This document shows positions 32,298-41,019 of a DNA stretch of 48,253 nucleotides, piece after piece. Under the pieces are notes generated by a model, which saw only the letters and a list, made by a program, of their open reading frames with translations, was not told where the DNA came from and did no database searches. Where the stretch lies: contig NZ_JAQVBV010000038.1 in assembly GCF_028690125.1 (NCBI RefSeq), positions 1 to 48,253 of the forward strand, written 5' to 3'. The stretch's first letter is position 1; every line of letters begins with the position of its first letter. A program made the position numbers and the translations under genes. Source of the stretch: Bacteroides sp. Its GTDB lineage: Bacteria; Bacteroidota; Bacteroidia; Bacteroidales; Bacteroidaceae.

Positions 32298-33344
32298 TTA
32301 AAGTTTAGATTTTAATACTGAATAATATTTTTGTTCGAAATACGCAGGAAGTAAATAAGTGCGATTTTTATTGGATAGAACATCCTGCGCCAACTGGTAA
32401 ACTTCATCTAAATTAGAGGCAAATTTTACATAATCATTAAAACTTTCCGGAAACCATCTAACTCCCGAACTCAATTTATGATCAGTAGATGAAATCACAA
32501 TAACGGGTGTACCTGCTATTAATGAAAATATTGTACCATGATAACGGTCAGTAACAACTAATTCATATTTTGAAAATTGTTCAAACATCTCTAACAGAAT
32601 ACTTTCTCTTTTTTTCTTTATCACTGAATAAGAAGTTGGTATAGTTGTATCAGTTATATCAGTATTCATACTTCCAAATCTATTACGTAAAAATTGTATT
32701 TCTTCTGAAGTATATAAAGCTTCTATATCATTCCTCATACAAAAAAGTACTCCTTTACGAAGATTATTATATTTCATAGTACCAATCAATGAAGTTACGA
32801 TATCAGGATATAACAATAGACTACAATTAACAAATATTTCTTGGGCATATTGAAATGAAAACTCATCTCTACAACATAATGTTATTTTTCCATGCTTATT
32901 AAACATATCTGAAACATTTTTCTCTTCTTCTGGGTCATTTACAAAATTTATAGTTTGTGGGAAAATAAAAATCTTAAAATCAGGGAACAGACGTGCTATC
33001 TTACAATAAACGTCTTTTTCTTTATATAAATTTGTTATATGATATCCACTGTGACACATTAATAAATCATCTGACTTTATATGCTTCCTTATACAGTTTA
33101 TTACTTTGTCTGTTGAAGTCATTAGTGTTAAAATGATCAAATGATATTCTGTATAATTTTTTTCTAACCACTTTTGAATACAATATGTTTGAGCTTGATC
33201 CCCCATATTACTATGCCATGGAGAGCCAAACAGAAAAATAGTTTTATCTTGATGAGAACTAATCAAACTTATTAAACTTTGTTCAGCACACTTATTTTTA
33301 AGAATCCAACAAAAATGTTTTATCCAAGAAAGCAATTTTTTCAT
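32298..33344 (-). CDS. Polysaccharide pyruvyl transferase family protein
   Basis: A 348-residue PS_pyruv_trans protein expected to put pyruvate ketals on a capsule sugar, adding negative charge. Family features: TIFLFGSPWHSNMGDQAQTY near residue 34 with the GD motif, LLMCHSGYHI, KIFIFPQTINF, ITLCCRDEFSFQYA and the C-terminal LVVTDRYHGTIFSLIAGTPV with the conserved D-R-x-H-G and PVIVIS strand. It overlaps the flippase stop by 4 bp (ATGA), showing translational coupling. It is paired with the F420-hydrogenase-beta-like gene. Donor would be phosphoenolpyruvate. Confidence 0.9.
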   Translation of the reverse strand: MKKLLSWIKHFCWILKNKCAEQSLISLISSHQDKTIFLFGSPWHSNMGDQAQTYCIQKWLEKNYTEYHLIILTLMTSTDKVINCIRKHIKSDDLLMCHSGYHITNLYKEKDVYCKIARLFPDFKIFIFPQTINFVNDPEEEKNVSDMFNKHGKITLCCRDEFSFQYAQEIFVNCSLLLYPDIVTSLIGTMKYNNLRKGVLFCMRNDIEALYTSEEIQFLRNRFGSMNTDITDTTIPTSYSVIKKKRESILLEMFEQFSKYELVVTDRYHGTIFSLIAGTPVIVISSTDHKLSSGVRWFPESFNDYVKFASNLDEVYQLAQDVLSNKNRTYLLPAYFEQKYYSVLKSKL

Positions 33345-34879
33345 TTTATCTTACTATATATATATTTTTTCAAAAAAAATTTTTCATTAGCATTCATTCC
33401 TATTAGATAAGAAAATAATATAATTGAAATAAATGCAGTTATTGAGGTAATTACTAAGCCAGTAACACCATTTATATATTGACTTATAATCAAAGGAAAC
33501 GGAGCAGCCAACAATGTCACTAACATTACCCTCAGCATGACTTGTTTGCAAAACTCCACAGACGGAAAATTCAACATATCTACAAACAAGACAAGCCGTA
33601 TTATCAATAATACACCACAAATTACACATCGAATGATTAATGCAGTATTAGGATTATAACCTAAATAAAACATCATATATGATAAAACTAAATTCAATAA
33701 TATAACCGAGCCGACAATCAACTGATATTTTTTTATCCGACCATTTGCTTGAATAAGTATCCAAAGAGGTCCTGATAAAGCATCTATCAACAATGATATA
33801 ACTGCAAGCCGACAAAATGAAACTGTATATGGAGGAACATTCTCTAACCAAATATGTAATATCATATCAGTTTCAATTAAAAAGGGAAAAGAAATTAAAA
33901 GTAATAGAAGATAAGAGGATTTAGCTGAGCGAAAAACTAATGTTTCCCAATACTCCCTATCACCTTTTGCATAAGACTTTGTTATCTGAGGATTAAAAGC
34001 AACCTGAATATTTAATACTAATTGGTTAATAGCATTACTTATTTGATTTGTAATCCCCATCGCAGCATTTACTACTACTCCAAAAAATATGTTTAAAAGT
34101 AAATTTACACCTTGGTTTGCTGCCATAACTGAAAGACTTCCAAACATACTCCAGCCTGAAAAACTAACCAATTTCAAAAACATATTTTTATTCCAGTAAA
34201 ACGTAAAGCGACATTCTTTAAATCTATAAGTACAATACGTTACATAAATACATAAAATAACGAACGAAACAAGAGAAACCAAAATTGCATAAACAGTTAA
34301 TTTATCATACTCAATCAATATTAATAAATACACTATAAAAAGTTTCAACAATACCTCAATTATAGAAGTATATGCATAAAAAGACATTTTCTCATAAGCA
34401 ATGATAGCTGCATTATAAGGAGTATACATCATATTAAAGAAGAAAGCAATAATGGAAAATTGATAGACCCAATTAGCTTCAACAATTTTATCACCATCAA
34501 TATTTAATTTTGTATTAAGAAACCATAGCCCTGCAGTTTCTCCTATACCAATTATTATTATTGACAGACCTAAATAAACCAATATACTAATACTAAAAAC
34601 TTGCCTAAATCTTTGTCGATCATTTCTTCCCAATTCATAAGTCAAGAAACGCTGAGTAGCCTGCGTCAGAGCACTATTTAAAAATGAAAAAAGTACAATA
34701 ACACCTCCAACAATATTATAAATACCATAATCCTCAATTCCCAATACCCGTAAGATCACTCGGCTCGTATAAAGACCGACTCCTAAAGTCAGTACCATAC
34801 GAATATAAAGCATTAATGTATTCCTTGCTATTCTTTTATTATTTTGAGAGTTATTACCCATAGATAAATTTACAGCCAT
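33341..34879 (-). CDS. Wzx-type oligosaccharide flippase
   Basis: A 512-residue membrane protein of the MATE/MOP polysaccharide transporter family with 12 to 14 helices. The N-terminus has IARNTLMLYIRMVLTLGVGL followed by YTSRVILRVLGIEDYGIYNI, VGGVIVLFSFLNSALTQATQ and RFLTYELGR, which is the standard Wzx opening. It should flip undecaprenyl-linked repeat units to the periplasm for polymerisation. The true start may be the second Met (MGNNSQNNKRIARN, five codons in). It is very AT-rich. It follows the Wzz-like gene after 69 bp and overlaps the pyruvyl transferase by 4 bp. Confidence 0.92.
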   Translation of the reverse strand: MAVNLSMGNNSQNNKRIARNTLMLYIRMVLTLGVGLYTSRVILRVLGIEDYGIYNIVGGVIVLFSFLNSALTQATQRFLTYELGRNDRQRFRQVFSISILVYLGLSIIIIGIGETAGLWFLNTKLNIDGDKIVEANWVYQFSIIAFFFNMMYTPYNAAIIAYEKMSFYAYTSIIEVLLKLFIVYLLILIEYDKLTVYAILVSLVSFVILCIYVTYCTYRFKECRFTFYWNKNMFLKLVSFSGWSMFGSLSVMAANQGVNLLLNIFFGVVVNAAMGITNQISNAINQLVLNIQVAFNPQITKSYAKGDREYWETLVFRSAKSSYLLLLLISFPFLIETDMILHIWLENVPPYTVSFCRLAVISLLIDALSGPLWILIQANGRIKKYQLIVGSVILLNLVLSYMMFYLGYNPNTALIIRCVICGVLLIIRLVLFVDMLNFPSVEFCKQVMLRVMLVTLLAAPFPLIISQYINGVTGLVITSITAFISIILFSYLIGMNANEKFFLKKYIYSKIK

Positions 34880-34948
34880 ATTTTAAAATATATCTTATTG
34901 ATCATCAAATTTCAAATCAAAATAGCAAGTTGTCGGTAATATATAAGT

Positions 34949-36046
34949 TTACAATTGTGCTCTAAAATTTGTCCACATTCCTTTACCTAAAAGCATCCAA
35001 CCAATAGTACACATAACAGCCATAAAACCAAATAGAATAATATACACTTTTGAACTTATACCAGAAGCCTTTAAAGGTATAACAGCAGGTTCTACAACAG
35101 CAAACACTGGCTTCTCTTCCTGAACTTTAGCTCTGGCAACTTGTAATTGGTTAGCAACTTGACTATATACTTGATAAGCCAAACTCATATCATTTTGTAG
35201 ACGCTCCTGTTCAGCACGTACACTTTGAAGTATTAAATTATCATGTGTATCCACATATTCAGCATATTTTTTCTGAATTTCATAGTACTCCTGTTTTCTT
35301 TCCTCAAATAGCTTTTCAAGATAAGCACAATCTTCTTTTGCTTTGGAAGTACGATAGTTAATTATATATTCTTGTAAACGATGAACTACAGAATCAGCTA
35401 CAACTGCAGCTACTCTAGGATCTTGCAGAATAACAGTCACATTGGTAATTGCCGTCTTCTTATCAATGGAAGCTGTAATATTTTTCTTCAAAAAAGCTAC
35501 TTTCTCTTTTTCTTTCTTTGTCAAGTTAATCACTCCACTATGTTGCCAATTAGCCGCATTAGTAAGTTCTTTGTCTGCAAATAATAATTTCACCCCATTA
35601 ATTGCCATACCAGGCAATCCTATAAGATAACTCCACCAAGGAGAGGATTCATCTTCCAGATAAGTAGATAAAGTTTTTTGATTGTCTTCATCTACTACAA
35701 CTTGCATATTTAGCAATTCCAGCAAAAAAGGAGTAGAAGAAACAATATCAGATGATAAAGAAGCATTCAAAGCATCTGTCCCCTCTCCTATTGCAGTACT
35801 TCCTCCAAGAAAAGAGGCTGCAAGACCAGCTATTCCATTCCCAGCTTTATTCGTACCCATTTCTGGAGATAAAGTAACATTCACTGTATATTGCTTAGGG
35901 ATACTCAAACTCACAATCACACCAATTATTATACCTACAATAGTTGCCTTATAAAGCATCCTGCGCATAGCTATGATTCTACGGAGGATATCTAATAAAT
36001 CAATTTCCATCTCTTCTGCTTTCTTTTCTAATGCTTTTTCAGACAT
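34949..36046 (-). CDS. Wzz-like polysaccharide chain-length determinant
   Basis: A 365-residue inner-membrane co-polymerase. It has a cytoplasmic helix, membrane helix 1 at about residues 32-50 (YKATIVGIIIGVIVSLSIP), a large periplasmic part with coiled-coil segments (LEKLFEERKQEYYEIQKKYA and RLQNDMSLAYQVYSQVANQL) and helix 2 at about 333-352 preceded by PVFAVVEPAVIPLKASGISS. No tyrosine-kinase domain is present, so it is a PCP-type regulator only. It controls the length of chains made by the EpsG-like polymerase and connects to the Wza-like exporter, whose gene lies 7 bp upstream on the transcript. Confidence 0.93.
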   Translation of the reverse strand: MSEKALEKKAEEMEIDLLDILRRIIAMRRMLYKATIVGIIIGVIVSLSIPKQYTVNVTLSPEMGTNKAGNGIAGLAASFLGGSTAIGEGTDALNASLSSDIVSSTPFLLELLNMQVVVDEDNQKTLSTYLEDESSPWWSYLIGLPGMAINGVKLLFADKELTNAANWQHSGVINLTKKEKEKVAFLKKNITASIDKKTAITNVTVILQDPRVAAVVADSVVHRLQEYIINYRTSKAKEDCAYLEKLFEERKQEYYEIQKKYAEYVDTHDNLILQSVRAEQERLQNDMSLAYQVYSQVANQLQVARAKVQEEKPVFAVVEPAVIPLKASGISSKVYIILFGFMAVMCTIGWMLLGKGMWTNFRAQL

Positions 36047-36053
36047 AAGAATA

Positions 36054-38468
36054 TTATTTCTTTATTAAATTAGCAATAGAAGCAATCATCATACCCATTG
36101 TACTGAAAGAGGTAGCATATCCTAAAATCTCTCCTATATTGGTTCGCTTCTTCGATTTACTTGGAACTATAATCTCACACCCTGGTTCAATCTGTTTCTT
36201 ACCATTACCTTTTACCCTGGTTACCTGACCGTTCATATACACAATGAACTTCTTACTCTTCTTCGCATTGTCTGAATAGCCACCAGACTGATTCAAATAG
36301 TAATTAATATCTTTACCTTCCAGATAAGACACAGTATTCGGCATCATCACGGCACCATCGATGGTTACTGTATTCGTATTTTTTGGTATAGAAATAACAT
36401 CGCCTTCGCGCAAAACAATATCGGCAGAACTTTTGGGGTTAGCCAACGCCTTTTCCAAATCGATACCTACAGTAAAAGTATTCTCTACTTCAATTCCTAA
36501 AGAATCAATCATTGCCTCTCCCAACTGACGACGCATCAAACGAATGACATCATTCATACGTTTTTTCTCACTCGCATTGGCTACACGAGTCAATTTTGCA
36601 CCACGTAAATAAGCGTAATTAGTGGTGCCACCAGCTTTGCTAATTAAATCAGATAAACGCTCTTCGCGGCTAGTCAAAGCATAATTACCTCCAAATAAGA
36701 TTTGTCCCTCTATTGCTACATTCTGTTGAGGTTGGTAACCCGGACTACGACGCACATAAACTTCATCATAAGGTTGAAGTACAAATCCGGGCTGTCCATC
36801 CACCACAAACCCATCTTTTAAAGAGAAAGTATACATTTGACCAATAGTATCATTATTTAATATACTACGGGGGTTCTTAATTCGTCTTGTTACATCCACA
36901 CGAACGGTAGAAGCAGCTTCGCGCAAACCTCCCGCCTGAATAATCAAATCTTCCAATGTCATATTATCAGCGTAGGGATAAGAATCCGGTTTAGCAACTT
37001 CACCATGAACCGTTATATTACCGCGATCTTCTAAATCATGAATACTGGGAATATAAAGAATATCATTCTTCATCAAGGCGATATTGGGAACTGTACCATT
37101 CATAATAGATTTTATATCTATAGGTATTACTTCTGTAGTAAGGTCTTCACGCTGACGATATAAAACAGAACGGTTTAGAAAAGCATCACCGGTCAAGCCT
37201 TGGGCTTCATTTACTAACTCACGGATAGTATTGAGCTTGCCGCTTAATTGATAGATACCGGGACGGTAGACAGCACCACGAATTTCCAGTTTATTGGTGA
37301 AACGGTTGAGGATGGCTTCTGCAGTAACAACATCACCGTTACGCATCGGGTAAATACTATAATCTATATCTTTCACCGTATTCACTTCATACTCCTGTCC
37401 ATTCTGACGAACAACTCGCAAGGATCGAGTGTAAGCATCAGCATCAAAATTACCGGCATATTTGATTAAAGTGGAAAGTGTTTCATCTTTCTTCATTTCA
37501 AAACGCATAGGACGTTTTACTTTACCACTGATCTTAACTAAGACTTCATAAGCCGGAACAATAACAACATCACTTTCTTGCAGACGAATGTCGTCTTGTG
37601 TATTTCCCTTCATGATGAATTCGTAAACATCAATGGTAGCAATTTTCTTACCATTTCTTACCAGTTGGACGTTACGCAGACTTCCAATATTACTTACTCC
37701 ACCTGCGCGATACAGTGCATGAAAGACGGTGGAGAAGGAAGAGAGCGCATAAGTACCGGGCTGAACAACTTCACCCATGATATTAATCTGGATAGTCCGA
37801 ATATTACCTAATGTCAAACGGATATCGGAACTCGGATCGACGCTGTTATTCAAACCATTATATATCTTATTCAGGGATTTCTTTAGATAATCGTTCGCTT
37901 CGGAAACTGTTAATCCACTCAGAGAAACAGGACCGATTTTTTGAATATTAATAGTACCTTCAGGGGATATAGCTTGCCGGATAGTATTTTGACTCGCTCC
38001 CCAGATATCAATGATTACTTCGTCACCGGGACCCAAACGATAATTGGAAGGAGTAGCCAGATTGACACTAGGCTCAAAAGTCAGGTTTCGGGTATTGAAG
38101 ATATTACGACCAAACACTTGATCTTCACGAGCCAAATCTTGAGTGGTAGGCTGATCTTCCAACATATCCGAAGTGTTTTCCTTCATTTCTTCACGAAGAC
38201 GGGATTCATTGACATCTGTCCCGGTGGATCTGAAAGTATTTACATTATTCTGCTTCTCATACAATTCTTTAACGCGAATTGCCTGTTCTTTGGTTATACC
38301 TTTGCGTGCCAGTTCAGAAGCTATCTGTTTTTGCTCCTTTCCTTGTTTGATGCCCTCTTTTACATATTCAAGTACTTGCTGATCGCTCATGTTTTGAGCC
38401 ATTAATACAGAGGTACTTCCTAACATCAAAATGAAGAGAAATACACTAAATAGTTTTTGTATTTTCAT
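36054..38468 (-). CDS. Wza-like polysaccharide export outer-membrane protein
   Basis: An 804-residue exporter. A signal peptide (KLFSVFLFILMLGSTSVLMA) precedes a helical region (EYVKEGIKQGKEQKQIASEL), then the poly-export domain YRLGPGDEVIIDIWGASQNT and several SLBB domains (INIMGEVVQPGTYALSSFST, VKISGKVKRPMRFEMKKDE, LEIRGAVYRPGIYQLSGKL, VHGEVAKPDSYPYADNMT, ITIDGAVMMP). There is a C-terminal hydrophobic stretch (YATSFSTMGMMIASIANLI). Multi-SLBB exporters of about 800 residues are typical of Bacteroides capsule loci. It forms the outer-membrane conduit for the capsule. It begins the structural part of the operon, 17 bp after upxZ. Start at 38468. Confidence 0.95.
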   Translation of the reverse strand: MKIQKLFSVFLFILMLGSTSVLMAQNMSDQQVLEYVKEGIKQGKEQKQIASELARKGITKEQAIRVKELYEKQNNVNTFRSTGTDVNESRLREEMKENTSDMLEDQPTTQDLAREDQVFGRNIFNTRNLTFEPSVNLATPSNYRLGPGDEVIIDIWGASQNTIRQAISPEGTINIQKIGPVSLSGLTVSEANDYLKKSLNKIYNGLNNSVDPSSDIRLTLGNIRTIQINIMGEVVQPGTYALSSFSTVFHALYRAGGVSNIGSLRNVQLVRNGKKIATIDVYEFIMKGNTQDDIRLQESDVVIVPAYEVLVKISGKVKRPMRFEMKKDETLSTLIKYAGNFDADAYTRSLRVVRQNGQEYEVNTVKDIDYSIYPMRNGDVVTAEAILNRFTNKLEIRGAVYRPGIYQLSGKLNTIRELVNEAQGLTGDAFLNRSVLYRQREDLTTEVIPIDIKSIMNGTVPNIALMKNDILYIPSIHDLEDRGNITVHGEVAKPDSYPYADNMTLEDLIIQAGGLREAASTVRVDVTRRIKNPRSILNNDTIGQMYTFSLKDGFVVDGQPGFVLQPYDEVYVRRSPGYQPQQNVAIEGQILFGGNYALTSREERLSDLISKAGGTTNYAYLRGAKLTRVANASEKKRMNDVIRLMRRQLGEAMIDSLGIEVENTFTVGIDLEKALANPKSSADIVLREGDVISIPKNTNTVTIDGAVMMPNTVSYLEGKDINYYLNQSGGYSDNAKKSKKFIVYMNGQVTRVKGNGKKQIEPGCEIIVPSKSKKRTNIGEILGYATSFSTMGMMIASIANLIKK

Positions 38469-38485
38469 TTACTAATTAATAAATA

Positions 38486-38854
38486 TCAATTGATTTCAAA
38501 TGAGTGTTTCAATTCATTACAAAAGATAAGTAATTGTTCTTTTAAAAAAGAAGGGGGGAGTTTTGGAAGAATTTTCCAGGAACGAATCAAAATAGCTTGT
38601 TTTTTCAATTCATCTTCAGAGTTGGCATACAACGATACACTATATCCCATTAAAAGAGCCAAACATAAAGCAGCCTCCTGCTCTACTGTTTTACCTCGTT
38701 GAGGATACAATTCATTAATCTGATTGTGAATTTCTTTATTAAGTAAAGAAAGATCATCGGCATACACATACCCATTTTTACTGCCAATGTGAAGGAAGCT
38801 ATCTGCTAAATTATGCAGATTATCAATTTTGTCTTGCAATAATATATTCCCCAT
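38486..38854 (-). CDS. upxZ: UpxZ family transcription-control protein
   Basis: A 122-residue protein with the order and size of UpxZ: helical, starting MGNILLQDKIDNLHNLADSF and containing EQEAALCLALLMGYSVSLYA then KKQAILIRSWKILPKLPPSF. In Bacteroides fragilis, UpxZ proteins are known to block the UpxY antiterminators of other capsule loci so that one capsule dominates. Here it is the second gene, directly after upxY and 17 bp before the exporter. It should therefore be made only when this locus is transcribed. The identification rests on position and on these motifs. Confidence 0.88.
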   Translation of the reverse strand: MGNILLQDKIDNLHNLADSFLHIGSKNGYVYADDLSLLNKEIHNQINELYPQRGKTVEQEAALCLALLMGYSVSLYANSEDELKKQAILIRSWKILPKLPPSFLKEQLLIFCNELKHSFEIN

Positions 38855-38886
38855 TTCCCAATTAATGATTCTATATTTACCCTTTA

Positions 38887-39465
38887 TCAGAGTTCTTTGT
38901 TAAGAGACTCTATGCAGCCGACAGGCATATCGACAAAAGCACATCCTAACATGGTTAAACGAACAGCAACTTTCGATTTTCCATTAACCGTAACCAACTC
39001 TCCTTCCAATCCTGTTAAAGGACCCTTTATAACTCGGATCTTTTCTCCCGGAGACAAAGGAGATGAACTCATGCTGATAGTTTCTTCTGAATAATCGAGC
39101 ATAAACTTGAAACGTAACATCTGCTCATCGGGAATCACTGCCGGAGTACTCTCACCACGTAGTACCATATATCGAGTGATTGCAGATAATGTTAAGACTT
39201 CTTTTTGTTCCTGAAGATCGACATGAACAAAAAGCATCATTGGAAGTAATACGCGGTCAATTACTTTACGACGGTCACTCCACTGATGAAGTTCTTGTTG
39301 AACAGGTAGAAAGTTCTCGATACCCATTTTAGTAAGGCGCTCACTTGTTTTTTTCTCATGATAAATATGGACAATGGCTACCAACCAACGTTTTGAGTGT
39401 GCTACGCTTCTGCCAGTCACATTTGCCGGCAGAATTTGGGAATCGTCATTTTTGTTAAGAATCAT
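38887..39465 (-). CDS. upxY: UpxY family NusG-like antiterminator
   Basis: A 192-residue NusG paralogue, the first gene of the capsule operon. The NGN domain begins RWLVAIVHIYHEKKTSERLT and shows NFLPVQQELHQWSDRRKVID and LLPMMLFVHVD; the KOW domain is PGEKIRVIKGPLTGLEGELV. UpxY proteins bind RNA polymerase at their own locus and let it read through the long 5' part of the operon, acting locus-specifically. The first ~25 residues (MILNKNDDSQILPANVTGRS) are an N-terminal extension as seen in other UpxY. It sits 24 bp from the left inverted repeat of the invertible promoter segment, so its transcription depends on the segment's orientation. Confidence 0.93.
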   Translation of the reverse strand: MILNKNDDSQILPANVTGRSVAHSKRWLVAIVHIYHEKKTSERLTKMGIENFLPVQQELHQWSDRRKVIDRVLLPMMLFVHVDLQEQKEVLTLSAITRYMVLRGESTPAVIPDEQMLRFKFMLDYSEETISMSSSPLSPGEKIRVIKGPLTGLEGELVTVNGKSKVAVRLTMLGCAFVDMPVGCIESLNKEL

Positions 39466-39489
39466 CTATTTTTACCCCTTGTTCATCTG

Positions 39490-39508
39490 TTACTTCTTAG
39501 GTAACGGA
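39490..39508 (+). repeat. Left inverted repeat of the invertible segment
   Basis: TTACTTCTTAGGTAACGGA, with a preceding G completing GTTAC-N7-GTAAC. It is the exact reverse complement of 39718-39736 and lies 24 bp from the upxY start. Confidence 0.9.
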
Positions 39509-39583
39509 CAGAAAAGTTATATCAAATGTTAAGAAGAGTCTCGTTTGATGTAAAGGGTACTCACTGACATATAGAGAATAGAG

Positions 39584-39624
39584 TATCTTAGGACACGAAA
39601 CGAGTATTTTCGTGTCCTAAGATA
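39584..39624. other. 17 bp perfect hairpin inside the invertible segment
   Basis: Arms 39584-39600 (core CTTAGGACACGAAA) and 39608-39624 with a 7-base loop. Neither side has a T-run, so it is not a standard terminator. It lies behind the promoter in both orientations and could stop read-through from the recombinase gene into upxY. Confidence 0.7.
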
Positions 39625-39672
39625 TATCTACTATATATTTCTAATCAGTAAAGAAAAAAAAGATTTTTTTAC

Positions 39673-39704
39673 TTGTATGCTATTGACATTTTTGCCTATC
39701 TTTG
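39673..39704 (+). promoter_or_regulatory. Capsule promoter, pointing away from the operon
   Basis: The -7 box TATCTTTG (39697-39704) matches TAnnTTTG, with TTG at 39673-39675 as a possible -33 element 21 bp upstream. It is preceded by an A/T-rich stretch. Transcription would start near 39711 and run antisense into the recombinase gene. Confidence 0.75.
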
Positions 39705-39717
39705 CAGCAAATTAGAA

Positions 39718-39736
39718 TCCGTTACCTAAGAAGTAA
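39718..39736 (-). repeat. Right inverted repeat of the invertible segment
   Basis: TCCGTTACCTAAGAAGTAA, reverse complement of the left repeat. It ends 23 bp from the stop codon of the recombinase gene. Confidence 0.9.
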
Positions 39737-39759
39737 TGGAAGCGAAACATAACTATAAA

Positions 39760-40728
39760 TCAACTATTTACCATCTCTAAATATCTTTTTCTACAGTTTT
39801 TAATGTAAAAACAATTCTGTCTATTAACCTTTGTTCTCTCCTCCAATTCGAAACCTTTCAAATAAATTTGTGTAGTTTTAATCGATTTATGCCCCAAGGA
39901 TTCGCTAATCATCTCAATCGGAGTTCCCCGATACTTGGCAGTGGTAGCCCATGAGTGCCGAAATGTATATGAAGTAACTGAAGAATGGATACATAACCGT
40001 CTGGCTAAACTCTTCAGTTGATTATTAAAACGACGCAATGCTGATTGGTACTCTATATAAGCATCTTCTTCATGCTTTTTATAATTACCACTCAATACAT
40101 GAAAGAGATAATCAGGATAATCTGAACGACGAGACAAGTGTTTATTGCGAAGCTTTGCAATATCTTCTATAGAGGTATCCAAAATCTCAACACTCATAGG
40201 TGTCCCCGTTTTGGTACGATGATATTTCAGAATGCCATGTTTCAAATTTGATATTTCCAAATGAGCAAAATCAGCAAAAGGCATTCCACAAAACTGAAAT
40301 AATAAATTAGCAATGGCTTGTGTACGACGAAGAGATTCTGACTGAGGATCTTTATATAATAAGGTATGAAGTTCATGTATGGGAAGCGCTTTCTTTTGTC
40401 TGGTGTCTACTCCGGTGAAAACATCGCGAAAAAGACGATGTATATAAGGTGCTTGTCCTAAATCGACTCCTTGATTATAAATACAACGCAACATACGCAT
40501 ATAAGTAGAAATGGTATTAAGCTTCAAACGGCGGGCAAGAAGATAATTACCATAACGCTTCAAGCTCTCACGGTTTACTTGGTGGAAAGCAATGGAAGGC
40601 GTTCCACTGAATTGAGTAAAAGAACGCAAAGCGTTTTTGTATACATGTGCTGTAGAGTAACGTCCCTCTTTTCTCAAAGATTCGATATAACTATTCGCAC
40701 AAATTGTAAATCTGTTCTTTTCCATCAT
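39760..40728 (-). CDS. Tyrosine recombinase, probable local invertase, lacking the first catalytic Arg
   Basis: A 322-residue tyrosine recombinase with the N-terminal SAM-like core-binding domain (about 1-105) and the C-terminal catalytic domain. Catalytic features seen are K173 (HRTKTG), R257-H258 (TSYTFRHSWATTAKYRG), H280 (SLGHKSIKTTQIYL) and nucleophile Y289. The first catalytic arginine, usually just before the GM(P/S)F block in Bacteroides members, is missing: the sequence reads LLFQFCGMPFADFAHLE with C147 at that place (codon TGT, 40288-40290). The stop codon lies 23 bp from the right repeat of the invertible segment, and recombinases in this position flip the adjacent capsule promoter. 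Activity is uncertain without the arginine. It has no obvious promoter box in the upstream 200 bp. Confidence 0.85.
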   Translation of the reverse strand: MMEKNRFTICANSYIESLRKEGRYSTAHVYKNALRSFTQFSGTPSIAFHQVNRESLKRYGNYLLARRLKLNTISTYMRMLRCIYNQGVDLGQAPYIHRLFRDVFTGVDTRQKKALPIHELHTLLYKDPQSESLRRTQAIANLLFQFCGMPFADFAHLEISNLKHGILKYHRTKTGTPMSVEILDTSIEDIAKLRNKHLSRRSDYPDYLFHVLSGNYKKHEEDAYIEYQSALRRFNNQLKSLARRLCIHSSVTSYTFRHSWATTAKYRGTPIEMISESLGHKSIKTTQIYLKGFELEERTKVNRQNCFYIKNCRKRYLEMVNS

Positions 40729-40957
40729 TTATTTTTGAATTAGTTCATATTAGCATGGGGTAGATGAAACTAACAGAAAAAATTGCAAATCTGAAAAAAA
40801 AAGTTGGAAGTGATGCAGTATCTGACATTTTTCTGCATTTAATCTATAAAAGGAAAAAGAAAATCAGATTTATTTATAATATTAAGACCTAAAACCTGAA
40901 CTTGACAAGTGGGGAAAATGATGAGAGAGAAAAATGTTATGCGATCCCCCAAAACAA
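40729..40957. other. Intergenic region upstream of the recombinase, nothing further seen
   Basis: AT-rich, with no ORF and no TAnnTTTG box in the recombinase direction. It ends at the strong hairpin (40958-40992). Confidence 0.5.
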
Positions 40958-40992
40958 GAGCCCCTGCTAACCGTGAAGGTTAGCAGGGGCTC
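40958..40992 (-). terminator. Strong terminator after the pseudo-protease/TPR gene
   Basis: A 15 bp perfect stem, GAGCCCCTGCTAACC (40958-40972) with its complement (40978-40992) around GTGAA, followed on the minus strand by a T-rich stretch (TTGTTTTG). It separates the core gene cluster from the recombinase gene. Confidence 0.85.
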
Positions 40993-41019
40993 AATCTATC
41001 TATGCAATAAATGTTTCTA

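Larger units (their letters stand above)
39490..39736. promoter_or_regulatory. Invertible promoter segment of the capsule operon, OFF orientation
   Basis: A 247 bp segment bounded by 19 bp perfect inverted repeats (39490-39508 and 39718-39736). Each repeat contains a recombinase-type core, GTTAC, seven bases, GTAA(C/T). Inside, the only good promoter reads on the plus strand (box at 39697-39704), away from upxY. Flipping the segment would put the box at 39522-39529 on the minus strand and give upxY a leader of about 50 bases. A 17 bp hairpin (39584-39624) also lies within. Confidence 0.88.

Noticed and set aside
33387..33851. Short frames on the same strand within the flippase gene
   Set aside because: They are out-of-frame shadows of a clearly coding membrane protein.
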